Assembly: GCA_020630555.1 (NCBI GenBank)
Contig: JAHDBE010000006.1
Coordinates: 1-36,432 of the forward strand
Source of the DNA: Saprospiraceae bacterium
GTDB taxonomy: Bacteria; Bacteroidota; Bacteroidia; Chitinophagales; Saprospiraceae
Direction of reading: 5' to 3'
Length of the DNA stretch: 36,432 nucleotides
Shown here: positions 1 through 9,963 of the stretch, one piece after another
Layout of the letters: each line of letters begins with the position of its first letter
Numbering within the stretch: the first letter of the stretch is position 1
Notes under the pieces: generated by a model
What the model saw: only the letters and a program-made list of their open reading frames with translations
What the model was told of the DNA's origin: nothing
Databases searched by the model: none
Position numbers and translations under genes: made by a program

Positions 1-1553
1 TGAAACAATATTGTTCCTTCTATGACTTCCCCTGTAACCCAGTCGACCATCGTAAATGTGTACAAATATTTTTCTAATCCACCTCCTAAATCAAATACAT
101 TTTGTTCATACGCAAATGCTATTGTATCCAGTGATGAAAGGGTGTTCCAGGGACTGTTTATGAAGTCAAAAAAGATATGCGGTTCTACAAAAGCATCACA
201 AGCCTCCAGCACTCCAAGGTCAACATCACCAGTAAAGGAGGCGTTTACTCCAGAAGATATCAAAGAATTAGTAACATCTACACCAAAAACAGTTACATCC
301 AATCCACAATTTTGGAATGTTGCGTCAAATTCATTGTTATCATCTGTTGCTATGACCGCCTCTTCTCCATTTGAAAATTCGACCAGAACATAAGATGATT
401 CTATTTCTAAACCTTGACAATTATCCACCGAACCTGAAACGGATAATGTTCCTGAAGTAAAAGTTAAATTCTGAGTTGAAATGACATGATCTGAAGAAAA
501 TGGACCAATTGGTTGATTCCAAATTTGCTCATCGCAAAAATCATAGGCCTTTACAATTAGAGCCTGTCCAGCAGGTACTTTTCCGGTAAAAAATCCATAT
601 TCATTTGTATAAGCTATTCTGCTTGTTCCAGTGGCTACGAGTTCCACTTCTACTAGGATATTTTCCACTGGACTTCCGTCAATGGTAATGGATCCGGACA
701 ATGTTATCAGCGGATAAGGGTAATCACAATTCCAAAAAGAAAAATGTTCGACTGCTCCGATATATTCTCCATTAACGAGTGTGGCTTCCCCTTCTTCAAT
801 CCACAATCCATTTTCTTCATCGAAATACCATAAAGGAATAGAAGCTGGAGCGCTGTTTTCCAAACTTGATGGAACATCTATACTAAGTACGGCTTGATGA
901 CCATCTTTTATATTTAATTCTTGTCCGTTATCTCCAATTAATTCAACCGAGACCATGCCGTAAGATTCTAAAGTCATTAACTCATTGCTTGTGTTTACAC
1001 CGACTAAGTCACCAGGCATTTGATTAAAAGTGGCCTCTTTAGTTGGGTCTAACCAATTCATAGCCACACTAACATTTCCCGTGTATTCTTGTGTAGTTCC
1101 ATCAACAATAAATCCATTCGATGGTAATTCTAATTTTACACCTTGAATATTCACTACTCCGCCAGCATTAGCAGAGACCGACCCTACAATCTGTTTTTCT
1201 AATAATTCAATTTTTACATAACTGGTCTGATTAAGTTCCGGATAGAATCTTCTTGAACCAATAAAATAACCTTCTTTTTCGACGGTGATGTAGGTCCCAT
1301 CTTGAAATAAGTTTGTGTTTGAAAAACTAAAAACTCCATTCTCATCTGTTTGAGTGACTTGGTCTCTAAATCGGACAGTTGCATTTTCAATGGCGTCTCC
1401 TTGAGTGTCTATTACAGATCCTAAAACTGAACTGTTTACGACGATTTTTGGAGGTTCGATTTCTGGAGTCGTATTAATTATTTGGTCTGAATCCTCTCGG
1501 CAAGCAGCCAAAAGAAAAATAAGGGTACATAGGTAGAGTATATTTTTCATCAT
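1..1553 (-). CDS. Surface lipoprotein with carboxypeptidase-regulatory-like (beta-sandwich) domains, partial (3' end outside window)
   Basis: Manual reverse-complement translation from ATG at 1553: MMKNILYLCTLIFLLAACREDSDQIIN... has a lipobox (LAAC), then VLGSVIDTQGDAIENATVRFRDQVTQTDENGVFSFSN and LSGSITIDGSPVENILVEVELVATGTSRIAYTNEYGFFTGKVPAG. Open to the window edge, so absent from the ORF track. Confidence 0.8.
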   Translation of the reverse strand, partial: MMKNILYLCTLIFLLAACREDSDQIINTTPEIEPPKIVVNSSVLGSVIDTQGDAIENATVRFRDQVTQTDENGVFSFSNTNLFQDGTYITVEKEGYFIGSRRFYPELNQTSYVKIELLEKQIVGSVSANAGGVVNIQGVKLELPSNGFIVDGTTQEYTGNVSVAMNWLDPTKEATFNQMPGDLVGVNTSNELMTLESYGMVSVELIGDNGQELNIKDGHQAVLSIDVPSSLENSAPASIPLWYFDEENGLWIEEGEATLVNGEYIGAVEHFSFWNCDYPYPLITLSGSITIDGSPVENILVEVELVATGTSRIAYTNEYGFFTGKVPAGQALIVKAYDFCDEQIWNQPIGPFSSDHVISTQNLTFTSGTLSVSGSVDNCQGLEIESSYVLVEFSNGEEAVIATDDNNEFDATFQNCGLDVTVFGVDVTNSLISSGVNASFTGDVDLGVLEACDAFVEPHIFFDFINSPWNTLSSLDTIAFAYEQNVFDLGGGLEKYLYTFTMVDWVTGEVIEGTILF

Positions 1554-1694
1554 GTATTTTTTAAATCTAGCAATTATGCGATCGCTATAAGATGAATATG
1601 TTGAGATTTAAATTCGTTGCATGAGAATTAAAAATTAATGTATTCTTTTAAAATTAACTGAAAACAGCTGTTCTCCGTCAATCAGTATAAAGCG

Positions 1695-1702
1695 TAAATT
1701 TG
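1695..1702 (+). promoter_or_regulatory. Putative Bacteroidota -7 element (TAAATTTG) for the helicase
   Basis: Matches TAnnTTTG; only 4 nt separate it from ATG 1707. No clear -33 TTG. Confidence 0.4.
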
Positions 1703-1706
1703 TAAT

Positions 1707-3038
1707 ATGAGTTTTGAAGACATGGAATTAGGAAATGCTTTGAGTCAAGCATTGAAGGATTTGGAGATTGACACACCGACGCCAATCCAAATGGCGTCCT
1801 ATAAAGTGATCAGATCTGGAAAAGATGTTGTAGGAGTAGCACAAACTGGAACGGGTAAAACTTTTGCTTATTTACTTCCGATCTTAAGGCAGCTAAAATA
1901 TTCCAAAGAGCGCGTACCACAAGTACTCATTCTGGCTCCCACAAGAGAGTTGGTCATTCAGATATCAAAAGAAGTTGAAAAACTCAGTAAATATTTATCG
2001 CTAAGGAGTCATGCGATTTATGGTGGGATTAATATCAAAACACAAGCTAAGGAGCTTCAAGAGGGAATGGATATTTTAGTCTCGACGCCAAGGCGTCTTT
2101 TTGATCTTGTTATGATGCAGGCAATTAAACTCAAACAGATAAAACAACTGGTAATTGATGAGGTAGATGAAATGATGAATTTAGGATTTAAAACTCAGTT
2201 GGAAAGCATACTAGATTTATTGCCAAAAAAGAGACAAAACATATTGTATTCTGCCACACTATCCCCTGAAATTGATCGAATTATTACCGACTTTTTTGAT
2301 TATCCTGAGAAAATAGAAATTGTACCTCATGGTACACCTCTCGAGTTAATAGAGCAGAACGCCTATTGGATACCTAATTTTTATTCTAAAATTAATTTGC
2401 TTAACCATTTATTGGATTCGGACTTTTCTATGGAGAAGATTTTGGTTTTCGGGCGATCCAAAAGGATAGTAGATTTAATACATGAAAACATTGACGGAAG
2501 TCACAAAGAAAAAACTGAAGTTATACATTCGAACAAATCTCAAAACCGTCGGATGAATGCAGTTAAAGGTTTTGAAAACGGAGAAATTTCCATTTTGATA
2601 GCGACAGATATTATTGCTAGAGGTATTGACATTACGGATGTGACTCATGTGATCAATTTCGATCTGCCGGAAGAACCTGTTTTTTATATACACAGAATAG
2701 GTCGAACTGGTCGAGCTGACAAACCTGGTAAAGCTATTAGCTTTATAAATGAAGAGGAACAAGACATGCAGATGCGTATCGAGCATCTCATGAAAAAGAG
2801 GATTACATTGACGGAAGTCCCTAAAGAAGTAGAAATTTCAAAAAGACTTTTAGAAGAAGAAAAAATACAATTAGCAGGTGATAAACCCTATTTACCCGAG
2901 GTCGATTTAAAACAGTCTAAAGGAGCTTTTCACGAAAAATTGGACAAAAACAAAAAAGTAAATCTTGGAGGTTCTTATCGAAGAAAACTCAAAGAGAAAT
3001 ACAAAAAACCAATTAAACGCAGTGGCAAAAAACGTTAA
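1707..3038 (+). CDS. DEAD-box-family ATP-dependent RNA helicase (motif II = DEVD)
   Basis: Q-motif TPTPIQ, motif I AQTGTGKT, motif II VIDEVDEM, motif III SAT, motif VI HRIGRTGRA, Lys-rich C-terminal tail. Confidence 0.95.
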   Translation: MSFEDMELGNALSQALKDLEIDTPTPIQMASYKVIRSGKDVVGVAQTGTGKTFAYLLPILRQLKYSKERVPQVLILAPTRELVIQISKEVEKLSKYLSLRSHAIYGGINIKTQAKELQEGMDILVSTPRRLFDLVMMQAIKLKQIKQLVIDEVDEMMNLGFKTQLESILDLLPKKRQNILYSATLSPEIDRIITDFFDYPEKIEIVPHGTPLELIEQNAYWIPNFYSKINLLNHLLDSDFSMEKILVFGRSKRIVDLIHENIDGSHKEKTEVIHSNKSQNRRMNAVKGFENGEISILIATDIIARGIDITDVTHVINFDLPEEPVFYIHRIGRTGRADKPGKAISFINEEEQDMQMRIEHLMKKRITLTEVPKEVEISKRLLEEEKIQLAGDKPYLPEVDLKQSKGAFHEKLDKNKKVNLGGSYRRKLKEKYKKPIKRSGKKR

Positions 3039-5260
3039 TGATGGTGATGATGATGTGTGTTATTGTTCGTTTTAGAAAATTCGATCTTTTTTAATCCTAA
3101 ATTTTCTATCTCATCCACTCCTTCCTTAATTTTCAAAAATCCGTTGACTGGAAGATTTTCCCATTCTTGAATTTTTCTTTCGGCGTTTGGCCATTGCACA
3201 ACCAGTTTATCGATTGATTTTGCGTTAGACAATCCTAATTCGAGGCGTAAGCTATTGGATCCAAAGCTACCGCCGGTAGAAACTGTTCGATAAATGGATC
3301 TATCTGAAATACCGTCATTAAAGTCAACACGAACTTTTGCTCCGATTGCGGCTCTATTTGAAGTGGTGCCTTCTAAAATAAGAGTTATAAAATTTTTATT
3401 GAATCCTGGATTTTCGAAAAGTGCATTTTGAAATCTGTCTCCTGAAAATGATCCTCCCATATTAGCAAAGACATCTTGATCGCCATCGTTATCTAAATCT
3501 GCAAAAGCAATTGCATGCCCTTTTTGGATATGCGCAAAACCACCTGAGATAGATATCTCTTCAAAGCTTCCTTTTCCAGTATTTAAAAACATTCTATTCG
3601 GAACGATCGCTCTAAAATCAGGAGCGCCAGTTCCGAGATAAAAATCGACATATCCATCTTGATTTAAATCGCCGTAGTTACAACCCATTGTATGAGCTGG
3701 TAAGTTCAAATTTAATTTAGCAGAAACGTCGGTAAATTTCATATTTCCTTCATTTCTAAAAACTCTTAATTCGTCCGAATCATAACTTACGTTGTTGTAA
3801 AATTTGGCGATTTCACCACCTTGTGCTTTAAAGGCGTGCGTATCAAAAGAGGAGACGAATAGGTCCTGTTTACCGTCGTTGTCATAATCAAAAAACCAAC
3901 ACGGAAAACTCATGGTAGGTTCAGATGTCTTCGTTATGGACGTGACGTCTTTGAAAGACATGTTACTTCCTTGTGTAGTATTAAGGAATAATTTGTTAGG
4001 TTGATCCAGAAATGATATGTAGAGCTCTGGGAAACCATCATCATTCACATCTTCTGAAGCTACCCCTTTGGTATGACCAGAAACATCTAAGCCTAAAGAA
4101 GGAGCTATGTCTCGAAACATACCGTTTTCATTGATATAAAGTTGACACGGGAATACTTCCTTTCCTCTTACGGTTTCATTACCCATAAAAAAGTCTAAAT
4201 CCCCATCCAAATCAAAATCGGCCCAGGTACCTGCTTGTCCAGGGGCTTGATGGTATAAACCTACCTTTATGGTGACATCTTCGAATTTGGCATCCCCTTG
4301 ATTCTCTAATAAGGAATTAGGTAAAATCCCTAAGTTCTTGGAGGCTTTCCAAGCGCCTCTATAAACGAAAATATCCATCAATCCGTCGTTATTATAATCC
4401 AGGTGGGTCATATTAAGACCGCCTGTAAGACCATCTAGACCGGCTTCTGTTGTTTTCTCAACAAACTGGCCTTTGGTATCGTTTATGAAAATTCTCATTT
4501 GGTCTTTCATTCCCCAGGAGGACGTAACAATATCCAAATATCCATCATTATTAAAATCTTCTAAAATGGTCCCACCTGCTAATTCGATTTTATCTAAGCC
4601 CAGGTTTCCTGCTACATTCTCGAATTTGGGAAATCGGATGCTCTCTTTATCTAAAACATTGATAAAATGCTCTTTTGGCACACCTGAGGGATAAGTACCA
4701 AGGGTCATATGACAGATATTTAATAACCACTTATTTTGATAATCATCCGGAAACATGTATAGCAAATCAGTTAATACATTAATGGCTTTTTGGGACCATT
4801 GTTTGTCTTTATGAATCGCATTTTCGGCGATGGGAATAATACAAGATTCTGCTACATGATTCAATTGACAATTTACTTGTTCGCCTTGTCTAATATAAGC
4901 AGTGGCTAAGAGTTCAAAAACAGATTTATTGTTTTCATTCACACTTAGGTTTAATTGATTAAATACTTTTTCAAAATTACTTATTGCTTCAGAAGTATAG
5001 CCCGCAGCCATGAGTTCGTAGGCAAAATTTATGATTAGATTCGCATCATTTGGATTAGCGGCTAATTTTTGTCTTTGAAGTTCCACGCGCTCTCCAAATT
5101 CATAAGGATGTTTTGAAAAATCTGTTGATAGATAAATTGAATCTATTTTCTCTATCATACTACTGGTGCCTGAGGGCACCGCAAATTCATTTGTAGAATC
5201 TGAGGAGTTATTACAAGAACCTAAAAAGAGAATAATAAAAAATAATGCTGATCTCATCAT
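3035..5260 (-). CDS. FG-GAP/VCBS repeat protein with UnbV/ASPIC-like C-terminus (CRTAC1-like) and His6 terminus; lipoprotein
   Basis: Repeated DFNNDGYLD, DYNNDGLMD, DFDLDGDLD, DLNQDGYVD, DLDNDGDQD motifs; GAKVRVDF...LRLELGLSNAKSIDKLVVQWPN is ASPIC/UnbV-like; lipobox FLGSC; ends NNNTHHHHHH*. ORF track start 5281 is TTG; ATG at 5260 gives a cleaner signal peptide. Confidence 0.88.
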   Translation of the reverse strand: MMRSALFFIILFLGSCNNSSDSTNEFAVPSGTSSMIEKIDSIYLSTDFSKHPYEFGERVELQRQKLAANPNDANLIINFAYELMAAGYTSEAISNFEKVFNQLNLSVNENNKSVFELLATAYIRQGEQVNCQLNHVAESCIIPIAENAIHKDKQWSQKAINVLTDLLYMFPDDYQNKWLLNICHMTLGTYPSGVPKEHFINVLDKESIRFPKFENVAGNLGLDKIELAGGTILEDFNNDGYLDIVTSSWGMKDQMRIFINDTKGQFVEKTTEAGLDGLTGGLNMTHLDYNNDGLMDIFVYRGAWKASKNLGILPNSLLENQGDAKFEDVTIKVGLYHQAPGQAGTWADFDLDGDLDFFMGNETVRGKEVFPCQLYINENGMFRDIAPSLGLDVSGHTKGVASEDVNDDGFPELYISFLDQPNKLFLNTTQGSNMSFKDVTSITKTSEPTMSFPCWFFDYDNDGKQDLFVSSFDTHAFKAQGGEIAKFYNNVSYDSDELRVFRNEGNMKFTDVSAKLNLNLPAHTMGCNYGDLNQDGYVDFYLGTGAPDFRAIVPNRMFLNTGKGSFEEISISGGFAHIQKGHAIAFADLDNDGDQDVFANMGGSFSGDRFQNALFENPGFNKNFITLILEGTTSNRAAIGAKVRVDFNDGISDRSIYRTVSTGGSFGSNSLRLELGLSNAKSIDKLVVQWPNAERKIQEWENLPVNGFLKIKEGVDEIENLGLKKIEFSKTNNNTHHHHHH

Positions 5261-5321
5261 TGGAAATATATGAGATAACAAGGTATAAACTTATTCCTAA
5301 ATTAGATTCTCAATTAGTAAT

Positions 5322-5651
5322 ATGCATCATCGATTTAAAGATATACTTGACCAATTAATGAGTTCAGATGCTTCTTTTATTGATGTATTTAAAACCGGAG
5401 CTATTCACATCGAACTATACGTTCCTGGTGAAAAGGACAATCAAAAACCTCATGATAGGGATGAGATTTACATTATTAAAAATGGCATTGGACATTTTTA
5501 CAATGATGGCGAAACTATAAAGTTTAATTCTGGAGATGTCATTTTTGTGGAGGCATGGAAAGAACACTACTTTTTTGATTATTCAAATGACTTTCAAACA
5601 TGGGTAATTTTCTTTGGTCCTATTATCAAGGTACCGGATCAAAATAGATAA
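5322..5651 (+). CDS. Cupin-domain protein
   Basis: 109 aa; KPHDRDEIYIIKNGIGHFYNDGETIKFNSGDVIFVEAWKEHYFFDYS matches the cupin two-motif pattern. Confidence 0.85.
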   Translation: MHHRFKDILDQLMSSDASFIDVFKTGAIHIELYVPGEKDNQKPHDRDEIYIIKNGIGHFYNDGETIKFNSGDVIFVEAWKEHYFFDYSNDFQTWVIFFGPIIKVPDQNR

Positions 5652-5738
5652 CTTCTCTATGTAGTGCCCATAAGTTCAAATCGCCGCTTTTATATTATTA
5701 AATAGTATAATTTGTATCTTTCAGTATAGCTTACTGTT

Positions 5739-8700
5739 ATGCTAAAAACTGATGACATACTGAAACAAATGTCAAATGAAGAGTTACTAGACTTACTTGA
5801 CGACTCCACCAAGGCAAGTAAAGGATCTTTTGAATTTAAAGACATTAGAGCTGAGTTATCGAGACGATTGGAAACCAATCAATCCGAAAGGCATTATCAA
5901 GATCGACTAAATCGATGGTCAGTTTTATTCGATACGGCCCGAGATATTTTTTTTGAAACAGATGATAAGGGAATAATTACTTATCTCAATCACGGTGCTG
6001 AACAGATTTTACCATTCAAGCACTCTGAAATGATAAATGTTCATTTTTCAGAATTCCTTGGTAATGTCCCTGAAGAAAGTAAGGCAAAACTAACACGGCT
6101 TCCTTTTGATATTGGGGGTATGTTTAATATGACCTTTTATTCGAGAAGTAGGGAGAGAGGTAAACGATGGTATGATTTAAGACTTCTTAAGCATGAAGAT
6201 GATGACGGAAATATAACAGGAACAACAGGGAGGCTTTTAGACATTACACATATCATTGAAACGCAAGAAGAAAACACGATTTTAAAGGAGCGATATGAGA
6301 AAATATTCAATGAGTCCCCTACTGGAATTTTTAAAATTGTTAACGGCAAGATAGCAGACGTTAATCCGCACATGTGTAAGATGATCGGTTATTCCAAATC
6401 TACTATCATGACTAAAAACCCTTTGGATTTTATACATCCAGATGACCTCTCCAGTTTAATCGATCAAATATCTAGTGTAAATCCCAAGGATCCGGAAGAA
6501 AGAAAATTGACTCATAAGGTGGAGTCTCGATTTCTGACTAAAACCAAAAAAGTATGTCATGCTGAAGGATATTTTGCCATTGATTATGATCCTAAAATTG
6601 ATGGGTATAGCTATTTATTTACAGTGCTTGACGTTTCAGAAAATGTAAAATTTAATGAGGAACTCAGGCGTCGTGAAGCCACATTACAAGCTGTCATTGA
6701 AAGCACCCCAGACAACATTCTCGTATTTAATCGATCAAGTGAATTAATACTATGGGACGCCACCTCGGAGGAAGCCTTTTCAAGAAACTTTAATCACACA
6801 TTAAAGTATGGGGAAAAGCTTTTTCAAGTCATGAAATACAAAGATGCGGAGAAATATCAAGAAAATTTACATCGTGCTCTTAGTGGCGAAATATCTTCAT
6901 TTCAGTTTGTAACAGATGAAAATCTTGGATTAGACATTAGGCATTCTATAGTACGTATGCGACCTGTACAAAACAATAAAGGCGAAATTATTGGCGCCGT
7001 AACCGTGGCTCATGAGATAACAGAATTAAAAAGAAAAGAAATAGAACTAGAGCAAAATCGCGCTATGCTAGAAGCCATTATAAACTCCTCTCCAGATGGC
7101 ATTTATGCGACAGATTTAAAATATACATTACAAGCAATCAACCAACCGGCCAAGAATGATTTCGCTAAAATATATAAGGTGAATCTAAAAACTGGAGACA
7201 ATCTCAAGGAAAAAATTGATCCTAGTAAATTTGAGTTATGGGAAAAAAAGTATTTCCATAGAATGTTCAATGGTGAGTCATTTACTGTGGAAGCAAAATT
7301 TGAGGTGGATGGAAAGTCCTTATATATTGAAAACAACTATGTCCCAGTAAAAAACAGTGAGGGCTTAATTATTGGGGCTCTAGAGCTTTCGCGAAATATA
7401 ACAGAGCGTAAAGAATACCAAGAAAAATTAGAAGAGCAAGAAAAGCAATATCGATATATTTTCGAAAATTCTAATGATGCCATTATTTATGCGGATATGG
7501 ATCAAGAATTGATCATTGATGCAAATATGAGTGCCATAGAAATGTATGGCTGCAGTACACTTGAAGAGCTAGAGCAGATGGAAGGCTTCGAACGCGCTCC
7601 TGAATTTCAGCTAAATGGGGAAAGAAGTGAAGATTTTTTTGAAAAAATCACCAAAGAGGTATTGGATAAAGGAAAATTGAAGTACACTTTTATTGGTCAA
7701 AATTTACTTGGGGACACTTTCATCGGCGAGGGCATATCCATACATGATAAATCTAGTGGCAATAATCGAATACTATACTTCACAAAAGACATCACGGATA
7801 GTTACTTAGCTCAAACGGAATTAGAAAAACGACAAGGCATTTATGAAGCCTTAATTTCTAACTCTTTCGAAGGCATTGATATTCTAAGTTTCGAAGATTT
7901 TTCAGATGTCAATAATGTCACGTTAGTTGTAAGAAATGAGGCCATGGCGCACATGCTAGGTACCATGACAGAAACATTGACTTCAAAAGAAGCCATGCGC
8001 GATATATCTTCTCCAATTCAAAGTGGAGGAGTACGTTACGACGAGAAATACGATGAAATTCAAAGTACTCTGGAATCTGAAAATCAAGTAGGTTTTGATT
8101 GGATATTTAATATTGACGGAAGTCAAATATATATTGAGGGGCAAGTCCAAGTAATAAAAATAGAGGAACAGTTTTTCTTAATTCGAATTTTCAGGGATGT
8201 CACTGAGAGACAAAAAAATCAATTGCTTATTGAGCAGCAATTTGAAGATTTAAACATTTCAAATAAAGAACTTAAAAAGTACATCGACTCTAACCTTCAG
8301 CTCGAGAATTTTGCGTACATCGCTTCGCATGACCTTAAAGCTCCTCTCCGAACAGTAGGTAGTTTTGCGGATTTATTAGCGGGTAGCACGGCATCTAAAT
8401 TGACTGAAAAAGAAGCGAAATTCTTAAAGATCATTCAAGATAGTTCGAGAAACATGCAAGACTTGATCGAAGATTTATTGCGATTCTCACGTGTCAACAC
8501 TCAAAAAATTAATCTCCAAAACATTGACGTAAGTCAAATAATTAAAGAACTAGTTTTAGAGAATCAGGATGTTTACGAATCCATCAAAGCCGAGATTATT
8601 GTTGACAAATTACCTAAATCACTTGTAGCCGATAAAACAAAACTCCGCCAGATTTTTCAAAATCTAATGGGCAATGCTTTAAAATATAGAAGCCAAGAAA

Positions 8701-8978
8701 GGAAGCTTAAAATCATCATTTCGTGTAATGAAACGGTGGCATTTTACGAATTCTCTGTAAGAGATAATGGGATAGGTATTGAGCCGGAATATTACGATAA
8801 GATATTTTTGCTTTTTCAAAAACTACATAGTGCTGATATTTATGAAGGGTCTGGAATAGGATTAGCCATCTGTAAAAAAGCCATTGAACAACATGAAGGG
8901 CGTATCTGGTTAGATTCTACATATGGTGAAGGAACGACATTTTACTTTACGATTCCGAAAAATTTAAAGGCTCATTAA
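5739..8978 (+). CDS. Soluble multi-PAS sensor histidine kinase
   Basis: About six PAS-like segments (e.g. LFDTARDIFFETDDKGIITYLN; IFNESPTGIFKIVNGKIADVNPHMCKMIGYS); HisKA ASHDLKAPLRTVGSFADLL; HATPase N (NLMGNALKY), G1 (DNGIGI) and G2 (GSGIGLAI) boxes; no hydrophobic TM stretch seen. Confidence 0.95.
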   Translation: MLKTDDILKQMSNEELLDLLDDSTKASKGSFEFKDIRAELSRRLETNQSERHYQDRLNRWSVLFDTARDIFFETDDKGIITYLNHGAEQILPFKHSEMINVHFSEFLGNVPEESKAKLTRLPFDIGGMFNMTFYSRSRERGKRWYDLRLLKHEDDDGNITGTTGRLLDITHIIETQEENTILKERYEKIFNESPTGIFKIVNGKIADVNPHMCKMIGYSKSTIMTKNPLDFIHPDDLSSLIDQISSVNPKDPEERKLTHKVESRFLTKTKKVCHAEGYFAIDYDPKIDGYSYLFTVLDVSENVKFNEELRRREATLQAVIESTPDNILVFNRSSELILWDATSEEAFSRNFNHTLKYGEKLFQVMKYKDAEKYQENLHRALSGEISSFQFVTDENLGLDIRHSIVRMRPVQNNKGEIIGAVTVAHEITELKRKEIELEQNRAMLEAIINSSPDGIYATDLKYTLQAINQPAKNDFAKIYKVNLKTGDNLKEKIDPSKFELWEKKYFHRMFNGESFTVEAKFEVDGKSLYIENNYVPVKNSEGLIIGALELSRNITERKEYQEKLEEQEKQYRYIFENSNDAIIYADMDQELIIDANMSAIEMYGCSTLEELEQMEGFERAPEFQLNGERSEDFFEKITKEVLDKGKLKYTFIGQNLLGDTFIGEGISIHDKSSGNNRILYFTKDITDSYLAQTELEKRQGIYEALISNSFEGIDILSFEDFSDVNNVTLVVRNEAMAHMLGTMTETLTSKEAMRDISSPIQSGGVRYDEKYDEIQSTLESENQVGFDWIFNIDGSQIYIEGQVQVIKIEEQFFLIRIFRDVTERQKNQLLIEQQFEDLNISNKELKKYIDSNLQLENFAYIASHDLKAPLRTVGSFADLLAGSTASKLTEKEAKFLKIIQDSSRNMQDLIEDLLRFSRVNTQKINLQNIDVSQIIKELVLENQDVYESIKAEIIVDKLPKSLVADKTKLRQIFQNLMGNALKYRSQERKLKIIISCNETVAFYEFSVRDNGIGIEPEYYDKIFLLFQKLHSADIYEGSGIGLAICKKAIEQHEGRIWLDSTYGEGTTFYFTIPKNLKAH

Positions 8979-9941
8979 AAATTCGCGAAGAGAGGTATTT
9001 TCATCCAAACCTAACTTTTTCTTAAGTCGATATCGAGTCATCTGAAGACTTTTCATTTCTACATTTAAAATATTGGCTACATCAGAATTATCCATATTCA
9101 ATCGTATGAAAGCACAATGCTTTAAATCTAGATTCGTCAATTTTGGAAAGCGAGTAACTAGTGCTTTTTTAAAGCTCGTATCTATGGAGTCTAAAATATC
9201 TTGAGATTCATGGTAAGACAACTGAGAATCTAAAATTAATTTTAATCCTCGACTTAGCTTTCTTAAATCAGACTGTAGAGTACTTTCTTCTCCTGAATCC
9301 TTTACTCGCCCTATTAACTTATCCAAGTCGTTTATAGAAGATTTTAGGGCATTCTTAAACTGAAATAACTCTAGTTCAGATTTTCTAATCTTTTGATTTT
9401 TCTCGTCTATATCAAGTCTAGCCGACTTCTGTAGTTCCTCGCCTAGATCGGATTTTATTTGTAATGATTCCTCTAAAGACTTTTTCTGCTCTTTAATAAT
9501 GGAATTTAGTTCGGCGAGCTCAGAAGTCTGCTTTATTAAATCAACTTTGGCTTTTTGCAAACTTAACGTCGCATTAACTCGAGATCGAATTTCGACTTTG
9601 GTGACGGGTTTATTGATAAAATCTACGGCACCATATTGAAATGCCTCTTCCAGAACATTCTCGTCCTTTAACCCAGTTATGATAATGACTGGGATTTCAC
9701 GAAAACTTTGATTCATGCGAAGGTTCTTCAAAGACTCTAATCCACCCATTCTAGGCATTTGCCAATCGAGTAAAATTAAATCAATAGAATTTTCGCTTAA
9801 GAAAGAAACGAGATTCTCGCCGTCATTCAACTCAGAAAACTGGAAGTTGATTTCATCGAGATATTCACGATAGAGAATTCTGTCGAATTCTCTATCGTCT
9901 ACAATTAGAATATGCGGTTTTGTTATTTCCTTGAAATTCAA
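8964..9941 (-). CDS. Response regulator: receiver domain, coiled coil, C-terminal LuxR-like HTH
   Basis: HILIVDDREFDRILYREYL...IDLILLDWQMPRMGG receiver; K in FINKPVTK; C-terminal LTNLDLKHCAFIRLNMDNSDVANILNVEMKSLQMTRYRLKKKLGL resembles the Bacteroidota HTH. Confidence 0.88.
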   Translation of the reverse strand: MNFKEITKPHILIVDDREFDRILYREYLDEINFQFSELNDGENLVSFLSENSIDLILLDWQMPRMGGLESLKNLRMNQSFREIPVIIITGLKDENVLEEAFQYGAVDFINKPVTKVEIRSRVNATLSLQKAKVDLIKQTSELAELNSIIKEQKKSLEESLQIKSDLGEELQKSARLDIDEKNQKIRKSELELFQFKNALKSSINDLDKLIGRVKDSGEESTLQSDLRKLSRGLKLILDSQLSYHESQDILDSIDTSFKKALVTRFPKLTNLDLKHCAFIRLNMDNSDVANILNVEMKSLQMTRYRLKKKLGLDENTSLREFLMSL

Positions 9942-9963
9942 ACCGAATGTTCTTTAAATTTTA

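Noticed and set aside
22-393. Plus-strand ORF of 123 aa (and nested 177..374)
   Set aside because: Antisense to the open lipoprotein frame on the minus strand; low-complexity Ser/Thr translation; no signal or domain.
1581-1588. GCGATCGC palindrome in the 1554-1706 intergenic region
   Set aside because: Single occurrence noticed; resembles the cyanobacterial HIP1 octamer, but one copy is not a repeat family or a regulatory claim.
2475-2786. 103-aa minus-strand ORF inside the helicase gene
   Set aside because: Antisense to conserved helicase motifs; no support.
5281-5281. Track start of the FG-GAP protein (TTG 5281), and likewise TTG starts at 22416 and 32533
   Set aside because: Downstream ATGs (5260, 22434, 32566) give better signal peptides or domain starts, and the 22416 TTG overlaps a putative -7 promoter element.
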